A stretch of 64,000 nucleotides of DNA from Actinomyces oris (lineage in GTDB: Bacteria > Actinomycetota > Actinomycetes > Actinomycetales > Actinomycetaceae). Location: the NCBI RefSeq assembly GCF_001553935.1, contig NZ_CP014232.1, positions 620,001 through 684,000 on the forward strand, in the 5' to 3' direction. The first letter of the stretch is position 1. Each line of letters starts with the position of its first letter. The notes beneath the pieces were generated by a model. That model searched no databases. It worked only from the letters and a program-made list of their open reading frames with translations, and was not told the origin of the DNA. The position numbers were made by a program, and so were the translations under genes. Shown piece by piece: positions 52,763-62,635 of this stretch.

Positions 52763-53179
52763 ATGGCGACCGCCACCCAGCCCGCCATCACACAGCCTGG
52801 CCCCACCCAGGACGAGGCCTCGTCCTGGGAGCAGCGCGGCACCACCACCATTCCGGCCAAGGTCGTCGCCCAGATCGCCGCCCAGGCCGCCTATGAGACC
52901 GGCAACGTCGGCTCGAACGCCGGGGGACTCCTGGGAATTGGCGCCCGCCGCAACTTCGCCTCCCGACCCGAGGCCCAGTGCGAGCTCTACGGGCAGGTCG
53001 CCGTCCTCCACCTGGACCTCGGCCTGGTCTTTCCCACGCCACTGTCCTCCACCGTCGACGATCTGCGCGCGCACGTGCGCGGCCGCGTCGAGCACCTCAC
53101 CGGGCTGAGCGTCGGCAAGATCACCATCGAGATCTCCTGGCTCAATCCGAGCAGCCACGTCAGGAAGAGCCTGAAATGA
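52763..53179 (+). CDS. Asp23/Gls24-like protein
   Basis: 138 residues. GTTTIPAKVVAQIAAQAAYE, GQVAVLHLDLGLVFPTPLSS and VGKITIEISWLN follow the Asp23 pattern, but the charged C-terminal tail is missing. The stop overlaps the next start (ATGA). Probably a second subunit of the envelope layer. Confidence 0.85.
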   Translation: MATATQPAITQPGPTQDEASSWEQRGTTTIPAKVVAQIAAQAAYETGNVGSNAGGLLGIGARRNFASRPEAQCELYGQVAVLHLDLGLVFPTPLSSTVDDLRAHVRGRVEHLTGLSVGKITIEISWLNPSSHVRKSLK

Positions 53180-53724
53180 GAACACCCGTCCCGAAACTCA
53201 TTCGTCGCCCCTCTCGCAGCACCCCCAGTGCCATCCTGGCACTGCTGCTGCTCACGGCCGGAGGCCTGGGGGCCTGGCTGGCGGGGCACCGGATTGTCAC
53301 CGGCACCTGGCCGGACCGCACCGTCACCACGCTCGACACCATCGGCTCTGCCACCCTCGGCTCCGTCGCGGTGCTCGCCGCCGCCGGGATCGCCGCCGCC
53401 TGCGCCCTGGCCATGATCCTCGCGGCCCTGTGGCCGGGGCTGCCCGAGCGCGTCGCGCTCCTCCCCGACACCGTCCCAGGCCAGACCGCGGTGAGGCGCC
53501 GTGACCTGGCCAGCCTGGTGAGGACCCAGGTCGAGCAGATCGGCGGGGTCCACTCCGCCACCGTCACCACCCGTCGCTCCCGGGTCGACGTCGTCGTCCT
53601 CAGTGTCCTGGACGACCTCGAGCCGGTGCAGGAAGCCGCCCGTAAGACGACCGACGAGGCCCTGGAGACACTCCAGCCCGCGGGCATCACACGCAGCCGC
53701 GTGCGGATCAAGCGCACGAGCTGA
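53176..53724 (+). CDS. DUF6286-type membrane protein of the Asp23 cluster
   Basis: 182 residues. Two membrane helices (AILALLLLTAGGLGAWLAG and VAVLAAAGIAAACALAMILA) precede a small cytoplasmic alpha/beta domain (RDLASLVRTQVEQIGG to RIKRTS). The layout mirrors AmaP. Overlaps the upstream gene by ATGA. Confidence 0.8.
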   Translation: MRTPVPKLIRRPSRSTPSAILALLLLTAGGLGAWLAGHRIVTGTWPDRTVTTLDTIGSATLGSVAVLAAAGIAAACALAMILAALWPGLPERVALLPDTVPGQTAVRRRDLASLVRTQVEQIGGVHSATVTTRRSRVDVVVLSVLDDLEPVQEAARKTTDEALETLQPAGITRSRVRIKRTS

Positions 53725-53737
53725 AGGAGATACGACC

Positions 53738-54385
53738 ATGCGTTCAGTTTCTGGTGTCCTCAACCGGACGGCCCTGGCCGGCTGCGGGCTTCTCATCGCG
53801 GCGGCGTCATCCTGGGTCCTGGCCTCCGGCCTCGATGCCGGTCGGTCCTGGCCCGACGCCGCCCCCTACCTGGCCACGGCGCAGGACCGAGTGGGCAGCC
53901 TCATCGCGCCCCAGGCGCACTGGCTCCTGCCGGTGGCCGCGCTGGTCTCCGTGCTCGCCGTCATCGCCGGGTTGGTCCTGCTCGCCATGCAGATCCCCCG
54001 CAAGGCGGCCGCCTCTCCCCTGAGGCTCAGCGACTCCGAGGGAGTCCTCATGGCCACCGTCGCCCCCGAGGTCCTGTCACAGGCCCTGTCCGAGCGGGCC
54101 GAGGACGTCCCCGGGGTGGAGCAGTGCGCCGTGTGGGTCACCGGTTCCCCGAGCAGCCTCTGGGTGCAGGCGGACGCCACCGTGTCCCAGGACTGCGAGG
54201 TCGCATGGGCCGTGGCGGAGCTCAGGGGCCGGCTCGAGGATGACGTGACCACGTCCCTGGGCACGCGCCCCCGGCAGGTCGACGTCCTGGTGGGGCTGGA
54301 GCGCTCCACGAGCAAGCGCAGCGTCTCACAGACCGTCACAGGTCAGCACTCGCCCGAGATCACCGGGAACGGCGATGGTGCGTGA
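53738..54385 (+). CDS. amaP: Alkaline-shock membrane anchor protein (AmaP)
   Basis: 215 residues with two membrane helices (GCGLLIAAASSWVLASGL, LLPVAALVSVLAVIAGLVLL) and a soluble C-terminal domain (ASPLRLSDSEGVLMATVAPE). AmaP anchors Asp23 at the membrane. GAAGGAGA precedes the ATG. The 3' end overlaps the sigma-factor gene by 11 bp. Confidence 0.82.
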   Translation: MRSVSGVLNRTALAGCGLLIAAASSWVLASGLDAGRSWPDAAPYLATAQDRVGSLIAPQAHWLLPVAALVSVLAVIAGLVLLAMQIPRKAAASPLRLSDSEGVLMATVAPEVLSQALSERAEDVPGVEQCAVWVTGSPSSLWVQADATVSQDCEVAWAVAELRGRLEDDVTTSLGTRPRQVDVLVGLERSTSKRSVSQTVTGQHSPEITGNGDGA

Positions 54386-55028
54386 GACGCAGGACGAGGC
54401 CGCAGCGGCGCCTGTCCCGCGTCCAGACCACGCCGCACAACCCGCCTCGCCCGGCGCGTCGCCAGACAAGGACCGCTACCTGGTCCTGCGCGCCCAGGAC
54501 GGGGACATCAACGCCTTCGAGCAGCTCGTCGAGCGTTACCAGGGCCGCCTGTTCCGCACCGCCTACATGATCGTGCGCAACCGTCACGACAGTGAGGACA
54601 TCGTCCAGGACACCCTCATCCAGGCCTGGCGCAGTCTTCACCTCGTCAGGGAGCCCGCCGCCTTCCGAGGCTGGCTCATGCGGATCTGCACCAACAAAGC
54701 CACCAGCATGGCGCGCAAGCGTCAGCGCCGGGCCACCGACGCCTACGACGCCGAGGACCTGGAGACCGCGAGCGCCATGGCGGAGACGACGTCGAGCAGC
54801 ACCGCTGACCCGGCCGAGTCCAGTGAGGTCAACGCCCAGATCGAGGCGCTGGCTGACCTGTTGGCCTCCGTGCAGCCTGAGCTGCGCATCGTCTGGGTGC
54901 TCCGAGAGGTCGACGACATGTCCTACGAAGAGATCGCCCAGACCCTGAACCTGACCGAGTCCACCGTCCGAGGGAGGCTGGCACGCGCCCGTTCTCTCGT
55001 CATGCGCCAGATGAAGGAGTGGGCATGA
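54375..55028 (+). CDS. ECF-family RNA polymerase sigma factor
   Basis: 217 residues. Region 2: AFEQLVERYQGRLFRTAYMI and HDSEDIVQDTLIQAWRSL. Region 4: YEEIAQTLNLTESTVRGRLA. The unstructured 35-residue N-terminus is rich in Ala and Pro. Position inside the Asp23 cluster suggests that it controls these genes; no separate anti-sigma with a zinc motif is seen, but the next gene may take that role. Confidence 0.92.
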   Translation: MVRETQDEAAAAPVPRPDHAAQPASPGASPDKDRYLVLRAQDGDINAFEQLVERYQGRLFRTAYMIVRNRHDSEDIVQDTLIQAWRSLHLVREPAAFRGWLMRICTNKATSMARKRQRRATDAYDAEDLETASAMAETTSSSTADPAESSEVNAQIEALADLLASVQPELRIVWVLREVDDMSYEEIAQTLNLTESTVRGRLARARSLVMRQMKEWA

Positions 55029-55576
55029 GCACCGTCAACCAGCTCTCACACAGCGTCCGACGCGCGACGGCGTCGGCCACCAATTCCTTCGCCCGGTCTC
55101 ATGAGCAGGACGACGCCGACACGCGAGAGTACCAGCGTCTGATCGCCTCCCTGCACGAGGAGTGGGATCGGCTGGAGTCTCAGGCGAACACCTCGGTCAT
55201 GCCCAAGCGCCACCTGATGGACGCCATCCTCGCCGAGACCCGTCACGGCGCCCAGGTGGAGATGCCCGCGACCGACCTGGGGCCCTACAGCATGTCCGAG
55301 TTCTCGCTGCGGGCGCTCATCCGACGCACCGTGGACGGCGTGCCCGGGGCCCGCGCCCTGCGCTCGACCTGCGAGCACGCGCCCTCAGGCAAGGGTCACC
55401 GCGGCCTGGGGGTTCCGCAGACCATCTCCTGCCGGATCTCCGCCCACCTCAGCGTAGACAGCCTGCCGCAGCTCGGTCAGCAGGTGCGCGACGCCGTTCG
55501 AGCCGCCTGCCATGAGAACCTTGGGGTGTCCCCAACCGTCAACGTCCACATCGAGGATCTCCACGATGACGACTAG
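55025..55576 (+). CDS. Asp23-cluster protein, possible anti-sigma partner
   Basis: 183 residues. The N-terminal half is helical (REYQRLIASLHEEWDRLESQ), and the C-terminal half (ISCRISAHLSVDSLPQLGQQ, SPTVNVHIEDLHDDD) has the Asp23 strand pattern. It is translationally coupled to the sigma gene (ATGA), as anti-sigma factors often are, but no HxxxCxxC motif is present. The role is inferred from position. Confidence 0.65.
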   Translation: MSTVNQLSHSVRRATASATNSFARSHEQDDADTREYQRLIASLHEEWDRLESQANTSVMPKRHLMDAILAETRHGAQVEMPATDLGPYSMSEFSLRALIRRTVDGVPGARALRSTCEHAPSGKGHRGLGVPQTISCRISAHLSVDSLPQLGQQVRDAVRAACHENLGVSPTVNVHIEDLHDDD

Positions 55577-55937
55577 TCTCTCAGCGGCCGAGCTGGCCCA
55601 CCTGGTCACTGCTGTCCCCGGCGTCCGAGCAATCGAGCCGGGGATCGGCAGCACGTTGAGGGCGCTCGGCAGCCACATGCGCCAGCAGGATCCTCAACAG
55701 GCCCGCTTCGGCGTGATCGTCGAGGAGGGCTCGAACCGGGCCGTCATCGAGATCGGTATCGACGGCTCCCGGCCCGTCAAGGACATCGTGCGCGACGTCC
55801 AGGAGACCATCCTCCGCTCGCTATCGCAGGCGAGCGAGTCCGGCGAAACCTCCGAGGCCCGGGAGAGCTCCGGCTCCTCCGACGTCGGAGACCAGAGCGC
55901 GCCTCAGGTCACGGTACGGGTCCAGTCCCTGCTGTAG
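55566..55937 (+). CDS. Asp23-cluster small protein
   Basis: 123 residues. LVTAVPGVRAIEPGIG and RAVIEIGIDGSRPVKDIVRD resemble one Asp23 repeat; the tail is Ser/Glu-rich. It overlaps the upstream gene by 11 bp in another frame. Last gene of the cluster. Confidence 0.75.
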   Translation: MTTSLSAAELAHLVTAVPGVRAIEPGIGSTLRALGSHMRQQDPQQARFGVIVEEGSNRAVIEIGIDGSRPVKDIVRDVQETILRSLSQASESGETSEARESSGSSDVGDQSAPQVTVRVQSLL

Positions 55938-55984
55938 TCGCCCAGCCCACAGCAGACCAGCCTCGTGCAGGTTGCAGCATGAGA

Positions 55985-56026
55985 CGACGTCGGGGCACCG
56001 GTCAGATGATCGGTGCCCCGACGTCG
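55985..56026. terminator. Hairpin between convergent transcription units
   Basis: CGACGTCGGGGCACCG and CGGTGCCCCGACGTCG are perfect 16-bp arms around a 10-base loop. No T-tract, but the position between convergent genes supports a bidirectional terminator. Confidence 0.75.
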
Positions 56027-56073
56027 GTCATGGGGTTCAGCGTGAGCCCAGCGGGCGCGGGGCTCAGCAGGAC

Positions 56074-57696
56074 TCAGCTGCGCTCACGAACGACGGCGCC
56101 GGAGACGTCGGCCTCCTCCAGGCGCACCATGCGCGACCCGGTCACCAGGCGGTGCCCCAGCCAGATGGCCCCGAAGACCGGTAGGCCGATGTAGGAGGAG
56201 AGCACCTCCACCAGCTGGCCCTTGAAGACCGCCTCGTAGTTCTGGCCCAGGATCACCAGGGCGCACAGGGTGAAGGCCAGGACCGGTCCCAGCGGGAACC
56301 AGGGCGCCTGGTAGGGCAGGTCGGCCGGGTCATTGCCCTGGAGCACGTAGGCGCGCCGGAAGCGGAAGTGGCACGCGGCGATCCCCAGCCACACGATGAA
56401 CCCGCACAGGGCCGAGACGTTGACCAACCACGCGTAGGCGGTGTTCTGTCCCACCACGGCGGTCAGGAAGCCGGCCGCCCCCACCAGCGCCGTCGCCCCC
56501 AGGGCACGCACCGGGACCCCGTGACGGTTGACGTAGGAGAACCAGGCCGGCGCCTGCCCCTGCAGGGCCATCGAGTGGAGCATGCGGGTCGAGGCGTACA
56601 GGCCGGAGTTTCCGGCGCTGAGTACCGCGGTGAGGATGACGGCGTTCATGAGGGCCGCCGCGATCCCGATCCCCGCCCGTTCGAAGACCAGGGTGAAGGG
56701 CGAGTAGGCCACGTCCTCGGTCTCGGTGTGCAGCAGTCGGCTGTCGTTGAAGGCGATGAGGAAGCCGATGACCGTGATCGCCCCGATGTAGAAGATCATG
56801 ATCCGCCAGAACACCGTGTGGATCGCCTTGGGCACGTCCCGGCGCGGGTTGCGGGCCTCACCGGCCGCCACGCCCACCAGCTCGGTGCCCTGGAAGGAGA
56901 ATCCGGCCACCATGAACACCGACACGATCGCCAGCATCCCGCCGTGGAAGGGCGCGTCCTTGACGACCCAGTTGCTGAAGCCCGGGGACGTCCCGCCGAT
57001 GATGCCGGCGATCATGGCCAGCCCCGCCACGAGGAAGACGATGACCGTGACCACCTTGATGGCCGACAGCCAGAACTCGCCCTCACCGAAGGCGCGGGCC
57101 GACAGGGCGTTGAGCGTTGTCAGCAGTGCTAGGAACAGTGCCGCCCAGATCCATGAGGGCACCCCCGGCAGCCAGTAGCCCATGACGATTCCGGCGGCCA
57201 CCAGCTCGGCCGCCACCGTGATCGCCCAGTTGAACCAGTAGTTCCAGCCCATGGCAAACCCGAAGGACGGACTGACGAACCGGGTGGCGTAGGTCTGGAA
57301 GGAGCCGGCCACCGGCATGTGCGCCGTCATCTCGCCCAGAGACTGCATGAGCAGCAGCACCATGAGGCCGATCGCCGCGTAGGCCACCAGGGCACCGCCC
57401 GGGCCGGCCGTGGAGACCGTGGCGCCTGAGGCCACGAACAGCCCCGTGCCGATGGCGCCGCCGATGGCGATCATCTGCATGTGCCTGTTGGTCAGGCTCC
57501 GGTGCAGCCCGCCGTCCTCCTCGAGGGCCTCATTGGAGACCTGCCCGGAGGCGCTGGAGACCCCCGAGCCCACGGGGTCTGCGGAGGTCACAGGGTCAGC
57601 ACTGTCGGAGCTGCCGGCGCCGTCGGTAGCGGGCCGCCCGCCCGACGCGGCGGGGGCAGGGCCACTGGGGGCCGACTCGTCATGGGAATGTGTCAC
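56074..57696 (-). CDS. Amino acid permease (APC family, LysP/AroP-like)
   Basis: About 540 residues with twelve membrane helices. The N-terminal LTNRHMQMIAIGGAIGTGLF is the diagnostic first helix with the unwound GxIGTG substrate loop. FQGTELVGVAAGEARNPRR and ALMNAVILTAVLSAGNSGLY are also typical. The substrate, perhaps lysine or another cationic amino acid, is unproven. A cytoplasmic N-terminus of about 60 residues is Ser/Ala/Gly-rich. GTG 57696 was preferred because the frame before it has no similarity to the family; no strong ribosome site helps. Confidence 0.88.
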   Translation of the reverse strand: MTHSHDESAPSGPAPAASGGRPATDGAGSSDSADPVTSADPVGSGVSSASGQVSNEALEEDGGLHRSLTNRHMQMIAIGGAIGTGLFVASGATVSTAGPGGALVAYAAIGLMVLLLMQSLGEMTAHMPVAGSFQTYATRFVSPSFGFAMGWNYWFNWAITVAAELVAAGIVMGYWLPGVPSWIWAALFLALLTTLNALSARAFGEGEFWLSAIKVVTVIVFLVAGLAMIAGIIGGTSPGFSNWVVKDAPFHGGMLAIVSVFMVAGFSFQGTELVGVAAGEARNPRRDVPKAIHTVFWRIMIFYIGAITVIGFLIAFNDSRLLHTETEDVAYSPFTLVFERAGIGIAAALMNAVILTAVLSAGNSGLYASTRMLHSMALQGQAPAWFSYVNRHGVPVRALGATALVGAAGFLTAVVGQNTAYAWLVNVSALCGFIVWLGIAACHFRFRRAYVLQGNDPADLPYQAPWFPLGPVLAFTLCALVILGQNYEAVFKGQLVEVLSSYIGLPVFGAIWLGHRLVTGSRMVRLEEADVSGAVVRERS

Positions 57697-57822
57697 CCGA
57701 CTGAGGGTAATCGTCAGGTGTGCAACCCGGCGTTCACCTTCGGCCTGTCTCACGCAGTCGGGCGTGTGCTGACGCTCACGGCCGGCCCTGTGGCCGGGGC
57801 GGAAGGGGTGGGCGGCGCGGCC

Positions 57823-58890
57823 TCAGCAGGTGTGGTTGGCGGCCGGCTCGCGGCGTTTGTGGGCCGAGGCGGCCCCCTGAGCCGCCATGAGGTCGGCGCG
57901 CAGGTTCTTGGGCAGGGAGAAGGAGATCTTCTCCGTGGTGGTGCGCACCTCCTCGACGTCGTCGAAGCCGAACTCGGCCAGGCGCTCGACCACCTCGCGC
58001 ACCAGGATCTCCGGCACCGAGGCGCCCGAGGTCAGGCCGACCGTCTCGACGCCGTCGAACCAGGACGGGTCGATCTCGCTGGCGAAGTCCACCCGGTGGG
58101 CGGCGCCCGCACCGGCCTCGAGGGCCACCTCCTTGAGGCGCACCGAGTTCGAGGAGTTGCCGGAGCCGACCACGATCATGAGGTCCACCCTCGGGGCGAT
58201 CTTCTTGACCGCGGCCTGACGGTTCTGGGTGGCGTAGCAGATGTCCTCGCCGGGCGGGTCGATCATTTCCGGGAAGCGCTCGCGCAGCAGGCGCACCGTC
58301 TCCATGGTCTCATCGACGCTCAGGGTGGTCTGGCTGATCCACACGACCTTGGAGGGGTCACGCACCTCGACCTGGTCCACCTCGTGGGGGCCGTTGACGA
58401 CCTGGATGTGGTCGGGGGCCTCGCCCTGGGTGCCCTCGACCTCCTCGTGGCCGGTATGGCCCACGAGGATGATGTCGTAGTCCTTGTCCGCGAAGCGCAC
58501 CGCCTGCTTGTGCACCTTGGTCACCAGCGGGCAGGTCGCGTCAATCGTGTCCAGCCGGCGCTCGGCGGCCTCGGCGTGGACGGCCGGGGAGACGCCGTGG
58601 GCGGAGAAGACGACGCGGGCGCCCACCGGCACCTCGTCGGTCTCGGAGACGAAGATGGCGCCGCGCTTGGAGAGGGCCTCCACGACGTACTTGTTGTGGA
58701 CGATCTCCTTGCGCACGTAGATCGGCGCCCCGTAGTGGGCCAGGGCCTGCTCGACGGCGTCGACGGCGCGGTCCACGCCGGCGCAGTAGCCGCGCGGGGC
58801 GGCCATGAGGATCCGCTTGCCGCCCTTGGTAGAGGGGGATGCGGCGTCGGTGTGCTCGCTGGCGAGCTCGCTGGTCGTCACGGTCACCAC
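57823..58890 (-). CDS. ispH: 4-hydroxy-3-methylbut-2-enyl diphosphate reductase (IspH)
   Basis: Last enzyme of the MEP isoprenoid pathway. The three iron-sulfur cysteines are in [23 protein letters not shown] and [20 protein letters not shown] and [14 protein letters not shown] are family blocks. 355 residues with about 25 extra at the N-terminus. Divergent from xseA. Confidence 0.97.
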   Translation of the reverse strand: MVTVTTSELASEHTDAASPSTKGGKRILMAAPRGYCAGVDRAVDAVEQALAHYGAPIYVRKEIVHNKYVVEALSKRGAIFVSETDEVPVGARVVFSAHGVSPAVHAEAAERRLDTIDATCPLVTKVHKQAVRFADKDYDIILVGHTGHEEVEGTQGEAPDHIQVVNGPHEVDQVEVRDPSKVVWISQTTLSVDETMETVRLLRERFPEMIDPPGEDICYATQNRQAAVKKIAPRVDLMIVVGSGNSSNSVRLKEVALEAGAGAAHRVDFASEIDPSWFDGVETVGLTSGASVPEILVREVVERLAEFGFDDVEEVRTTTEKISFSLPKNLRADLMAAQGAASAHKRREPAANHTC

Positions 58891-58943
58891 TGTGCCACAG
58901 TGGGACCCAGGTCCCCAGTGGTGGACGTGGCACAGTGGTGCAT

Positions 58944-60323
58944 GTGACAGGCCAGAGCCCCTCCCAGCCCAGCCCGCAGCCCTCCCCCGGTGCCGGCCGC
59001 GTGTCCGGCCCCCACGCGGGCGGCGGCCCCGGCAACTCCGGCAGCCCCGACGGCCCCCGGGAGCTGGCGCCGCGAGCGAACCTCACCACCGCGGAGAACC
59101 CGTGGCCGCTGCGGCTGCTGTCGTCCAAGATCGACCAGTACGTGGCCCGCATGAGCCAGGTGTGGGTGGAGGGGCAGGTCATTCAGCTCAACCGCCGCCC
59201 CGGCGCCGGCATGGCCTTCCTCACCCTGCGGGACACGGACGCCGATATCTCCATGTCGGTGTCCATCTACGCCCGGGTTCTCGACGCCGTCCTGGCCCGC
59301 ACCGGCGCCGAGCTCGGCGAGGGCGCCCGCGTGGTGGTGCGCGCCAAGCCCACCTTCTGGGCCAAGCGGGGCTCACTCCAGCTGCAGGCCGACGACATCC
59401 GGCCCGTCGGCGTCGGCGACCTGCTGGCCCGCATCGAGCAGCTGCGCCGCATCCTGGCCGCCGAGGGCCTGTTCGACGCCGAGCGTAAGCGGCCCCTGCC
59501 CTTCCTGCCGCGCAAGGTGGGCCTCGTGTGCGGCCGCCAGGCCAAGGCCAAGGACGACGTGCTCGTCAACGCCCGCCTGCGCTGGCCCGGCCTGCCCTTC
59601 GAGGTGCGGGAGGTCGCCGTCCAGGGGGCGCGCGCCGTCGGCGAGGTCACCCGGGCCGTCCAGGAGCTCGACTCCGACGCACTGATCGACGTCATCGTCG
59701 TGGCCCGCGGGGGCGGCGCCGTCGAGGACCTGCTGCCCTTCTCCGACGAGGGGCTCGTGCGCGCCGCGGCCGCCTGCCGCACGCCGCTGGTCTCGGCGAT
59801 CGGCCACGAGACCGACTGCCCCCTACTGGACCTGGTGGCCGACTACCGGGCCTCCACCCCCACCGACGCCGCCCGCCGGATCGTCCCCGACCTCGCCCAG
59901 GAGACCGTGGGCCTGGACTCGGCCCGCGAGCGCCTGCGCAGCGTGCTCGCCTCGCGGCTGGACGCCGAGCAGGCGGCCCTGGACCAGCTGCGGGCCCGGC
60001 CGGTCATGGCTGACCCCACCTTGATCGTGCGCGACCGGGTGAGCGAGCTGGGGCAGGCCCGCGACAGGATGCGCCGGGCCGTGGAGCATCGCCTGTCGTT
60101 GGCGGCCGCGGACCTGCGCGCCGATCGCGCCCGGCTGACGGCCCTGTCGCCGCAGGGGGTCCTGGACCGCGGCTACACGATTCTGCGCACTCCCGGCGGC
60201 AAGGTCATCACCAGCGCCGAGGACGTCAAGAAGGGCGACCTCATCGAGGGGGTTCTGGCCCACGGGCGGCTCGTCGCCCAGGTCGTCGGCGCCACCAAGC
60301 CCCGGCCCGCCGATATCGGCTGA
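58944..60323 (+). CDS. xseA: Exodeoxyribonuclease VII large subunit
   Basis: 459 residues from GTG 58944. The N-terminal 45 residues are Pro/Gly-rich, followed by the OB fold ([20 protein letters not shown]) and the catalytic domain ([40 protein letters not shown]). The final [20 protein letters not shown] is the typical C-terminal segment. The small subunit gene lies 295 bp downstream, after a regulator fragment. Confidence 0.95.
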   Translation: MTGQSPSQPSPQPSPGAGRVSGPHAGGGPGNSGSPDGPRELAPRANLTTAENPWPLRLLSSKIDQYVARMSQVWVEGQVIQLNRRPGAGMAFLTLRDTDADISMSVSIYARVLDAVLARTGAELGEGARVVVRAKPTFWAKRGSLQLQADDIRPVGVGDLLARIEQLRRILAAEGLFDAERKRPLPFLPRKVGLVCGRQAKAKDDVLVNARLRWPGLPFEVREVAVQGARAVGEVTRAVQELDSDALIDVIVVARGGGAVEDLLPFSDEGLVRAAAACRTPLVSAIGHETDCPLLDLVADYRASTPTDAARRIVPDLAQETVGLDSARERLRSVLASRLDAEQAALDQLRARPVMADPTLIVRDRVSELGQARDRMRRAVEHRLSLAAADLRADRARLTALSPQGVLDRGYTILRTPGGKVITSAEDVKKGDLIEGVLAHGRLVAQVVGATKPRPADIG

Positions 60324-60349
60324 GCGGCGGCTAAGTGCCGGCTGCACTT

Positions 60350-60519
60350 CGGGCACCGCGCCGATACAAGCGCTAGTCAATCGCGCCTGGATCGCGCGCA
60401 TCGGGCAGACCCAGGCAGTGAAGCTCACTGAGGCCGGCCGCGGGGCACTGGCGCAGGCAAGTGTGGCAGACCTGCTGACGCGCCTCGATGAAACGGCCTC
60501 CAACGACGCAGCAGGGTAG
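60350..60519 (+). pseudogene. Fragment of a winged-helix regulator
   Basis: The plus strand reads APIQALVNRAWIARIGQTQA and VKLTEAGRGALAQAS and ends at TAG 60517. This resembles the recognition helix and wing of ArsR/MarR-type regulators, but no N-terminal part or start exists. It separates xseA from xseB. Confidence 0.4.
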
Positions 60520-60618
60520 CGGTCTGACGCGTCGGTCTGGGCACTCTCGCGCCGAGGACATCACCTGGGCCCGCCTTGTCCACTCCGCCCCCGGGCCGGT
60601 CCGTGCGAGAATCGGGGC

Positions 60619-60969
60619 GTGAGCTCCGAGATGAACCCCGGCCCGTACTCCGACCAGTACCCAGACGAGTACTCACCCCAGAGCAGCCCCTACTCGGCGC
60701 CCTCAGGATCGTCAGGGTCTTCAGCGTCGTCTGCCTCTGCCGCAGGCGGGGCGTCCGCCGCCAATGAAGACGTCGCCTCGCTCAGCTATGAGCGGGCCCG
60801 CGAGGAGCTGGTGGCCGTCGTACAGCGTCTTGAGGCGGGCTCCGTCCCTTTGGAGGACTCCCTGGCGCTGTGGGAGCGCGGCGAGGCCCTGGCCCAGCGC
60901 TGTCAGACCTGGCTCGATGAGGCCCGTGCCCGCCTGGCCGCGGTCGCACAGGAGGACCCTGAGGACTGA
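60619..60969 (+). CDS. xseB: Exodeoxyribonuclease VII small subunit
   Basis: 116 residues starting with GTG. A Ser/Ala/Pro-rich N-terminal 50 residues precede the compact helical domain: LSYERAREELVAVVQRLEAG, SVPLEDSLALWERGEALAQR. The long N-terminal extension is common in actinobacteria. Confidence 0.93.
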   Translation: MSSEMNPGPYSDQYPDEYSPQSSPYSAPSGSSGSSASSASAAGGASAANEDVASLSYERAREELVAVVQRLEAGSVPLEDSLALWERGEALAQRCQTWLDEARARLAAVAQEDPED

Positions 60970-61198
60970 CGCAACCTGGGGCTGACCGGGCATGACCCGC
61001 CGGGCCAGCAGTTCCAGGCCGGGCACGTGCCCGCACGCGCAACGAATCGACCGTCTTAGCAACGTGGCCGTTTGTCCGGGCGCCTGGCATGCGCCCGCCT
61101 GCGCGGCGGACTGACCGAGTTACCCGGGCCCCTCTGGCGGTGGCGCCCCCATCGAGGGCCGCTGGGAACCAGGGCAGGAGCCCGGAAGGAGCCGTGGA

Positions 61199-61318
61199 TG
61201 TCCAAATCGGACACAAAGGCTTGGGTCGCACTCATCCGGTCGAAACACAACCGCATGATTCCAAGGTTTTCATTCATGCGGCCTGTGCGCTGAAAGCCCT
61301 TTGTATCCGATTTGGACA
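61199..61318. repeat. 120-bp inverted-repeat element, copy B
   Basis: Ends TGTCCAAATCGGACACAAAG and CCTTTGTATCCGATTTGGAC mirror each other, and the interior has CCGCATGATTCCAAGG. It matches copy A at 37817 in ends, length (120 versus 121 bp) and inner motif, although the rest of the interior differs. Located 230 bp after xseB and 247 bp before the PfkB kinase gene. Confidence 0.8.
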
Positions 61319-61565
61319 TTCTTGGGCGAGACGAGCCCTGTAGGCGGCGCCGGATCGGTAGTCTGTGGGCATTCGCCCCCGGCTGCGCGCATCGACCAGC
61401 GCGCCGGCCACTTCCGGGCGGTGTGGCGCCGCCGCGTTCCTCATCCGCCCGAGTCCCCTCACCGCCTCTTGTCATCTCCCGGTCCACCACTCCGGTCAGC
61501 TCTCCACCCCTCGCACGTCTCAGCTCACTACCACCGGACCCCGGTCTCGCACAAAGGAGTCACCC

Positions 61566-62507
61566 ATGACCGCACCCGGCCGCCCAGGATCCGCTCTCGT
61601 CATCGGCGAGGCCCTGGTTGATGTCGTCATCCACCCCGGGCAGGAGCCCGTGGACATCCCCGGCGGCTCGCCTGCCAACGTCGCCCTGGGGCTGGCGCGC
61701 CTGGGCCGCGACGCCGAGCTGCACTGCTGGATCGGCACCGACGAGCGTGGTCAGGCGGTGCGCTCCCACCTGGAGGCCTCCGGGGTCCGTCTGGCCCCGG
61801 GTGCCGACGGCGCGGCGCGCACCTCCACGGCGCAGGCCACCATCGGCGAGGACCGCGCCGCCAGCTACGTCTTCGACCTGGACTGGAACCCGCCGCGCCC
61901 GACGCTGCCCGACGGGCAGGCGCCGCTGCTGGTGCACACCGGCTCGATCGCCGCGATCCTGGCGCCCGGCGCCGCCACAGTGGAGCGGGTGCTGCGCGAG
62001 ACCCGCGCCACCTCCACCATTGCCTACGACCCCAATGCCCGGCCTCAGCTCATGGGTGATCCCGAGGACGCCCGTGAGGTCGTCGAGCGCCTAGTGGGCC
62101 TGTCGGACCTGGTCAAGTGCTCGGACGAGGACATCGCCTGGCTCTACGGCGAAGGCGCGGACCTGGAGACGGTGCTGCGCTCCTGGCTGGAGAAGGGCGC
62201 GGCCGTTGTGGTCGTCACGCGCGGCAAGCAGGGCGCCCTGGCCCTGTCCGCCTCGGGGGTGCGCCTGGAGGTACCCGCCGACCCGAACGTCGTGGTGGCG
62301 GACACGGTAGGCGCCGGCGACTCCTTCATGGGCGGCCTGGAGGACGCGCTGTGGAGCGAGGACCTCGTGGGCGCGGACCGGCGCGAGGCGCTGCGCGCGG
62401 TGGACGCCGCGACCCTGGAGCGGATCGTGCGCCACGCCGCGGCCATCGCCGACATCACGGTCTCGCGGGCGGGGGCCAACCCGCCCACTCGCGACGAACT
62501 GCCCTGA
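61566..62507 (+). CDS. PfkB-family sugar kinase (fructokinase-like)
   Basis: 313 residues from ATG 61566, preceded by AAAGGAG. Starts SALVIGEALVDVVIHPGQEP, with GGSPANVALGLARLG (substrate loop) and the active-site DTVGAGDSFMGGLEDAL holding the catalytic Asp. Closest to fructokinase/ribokinase branches; sugar specificity cannot be decided from the sequence. No transporter is coupled to it. Confidence 0.92.
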   Translation: MTAPGRPGSALVIGEALVDVVIHPGQEPVDIPGGSPANVALGLARLGRDAELHCWIGTDERGQAVRSHLEASGVRLAPGADGAARTSTAQATIGEDRAASYVFDLDWNPPRPTLPDGQAPLLVHTGSIAAILAPGAATVERVLRETRATSTIAYDPNARPQLMGDPEDAREVVERLVGLSDLVKCSDEDIAWLYGEGADLETVLRSWLEKGAAVVVVTRGKQGALALSASGVRLEVPADPNVVVADTVGAGDSFMGGLEDALWSEDLVGADRREALRAVDAATLERIVRHAAAIADITVSRAGANPPTRDELP

Positions 62508-62524
62508 GGGGCCCGCCGCGAGGA

Positions 62525-62600
62525 GTTCGTTGGGCAGTCCGCGCGTTCGTCTCCTGAAGCCCCCGAACGCGCGGCCTCAGGCACGACTGCGCGGGTGAGG
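62525..62600. repeat. Intergenic hairpin repeat, copy 1
   Basis: CCGCGCGTTCG and CGAACGCGCGG form an 11-bp stem between the convergent kinase and transporter genes. About 76 bp around it are related to 63819-63894 on the other side of the transporter gene. Probably also the terminator of both genes. Confidence 0.6.
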
Positions 62601-62635
62601 GAGGCGCCGACGCTGGGCAGTGCGACCGCGCGGGC

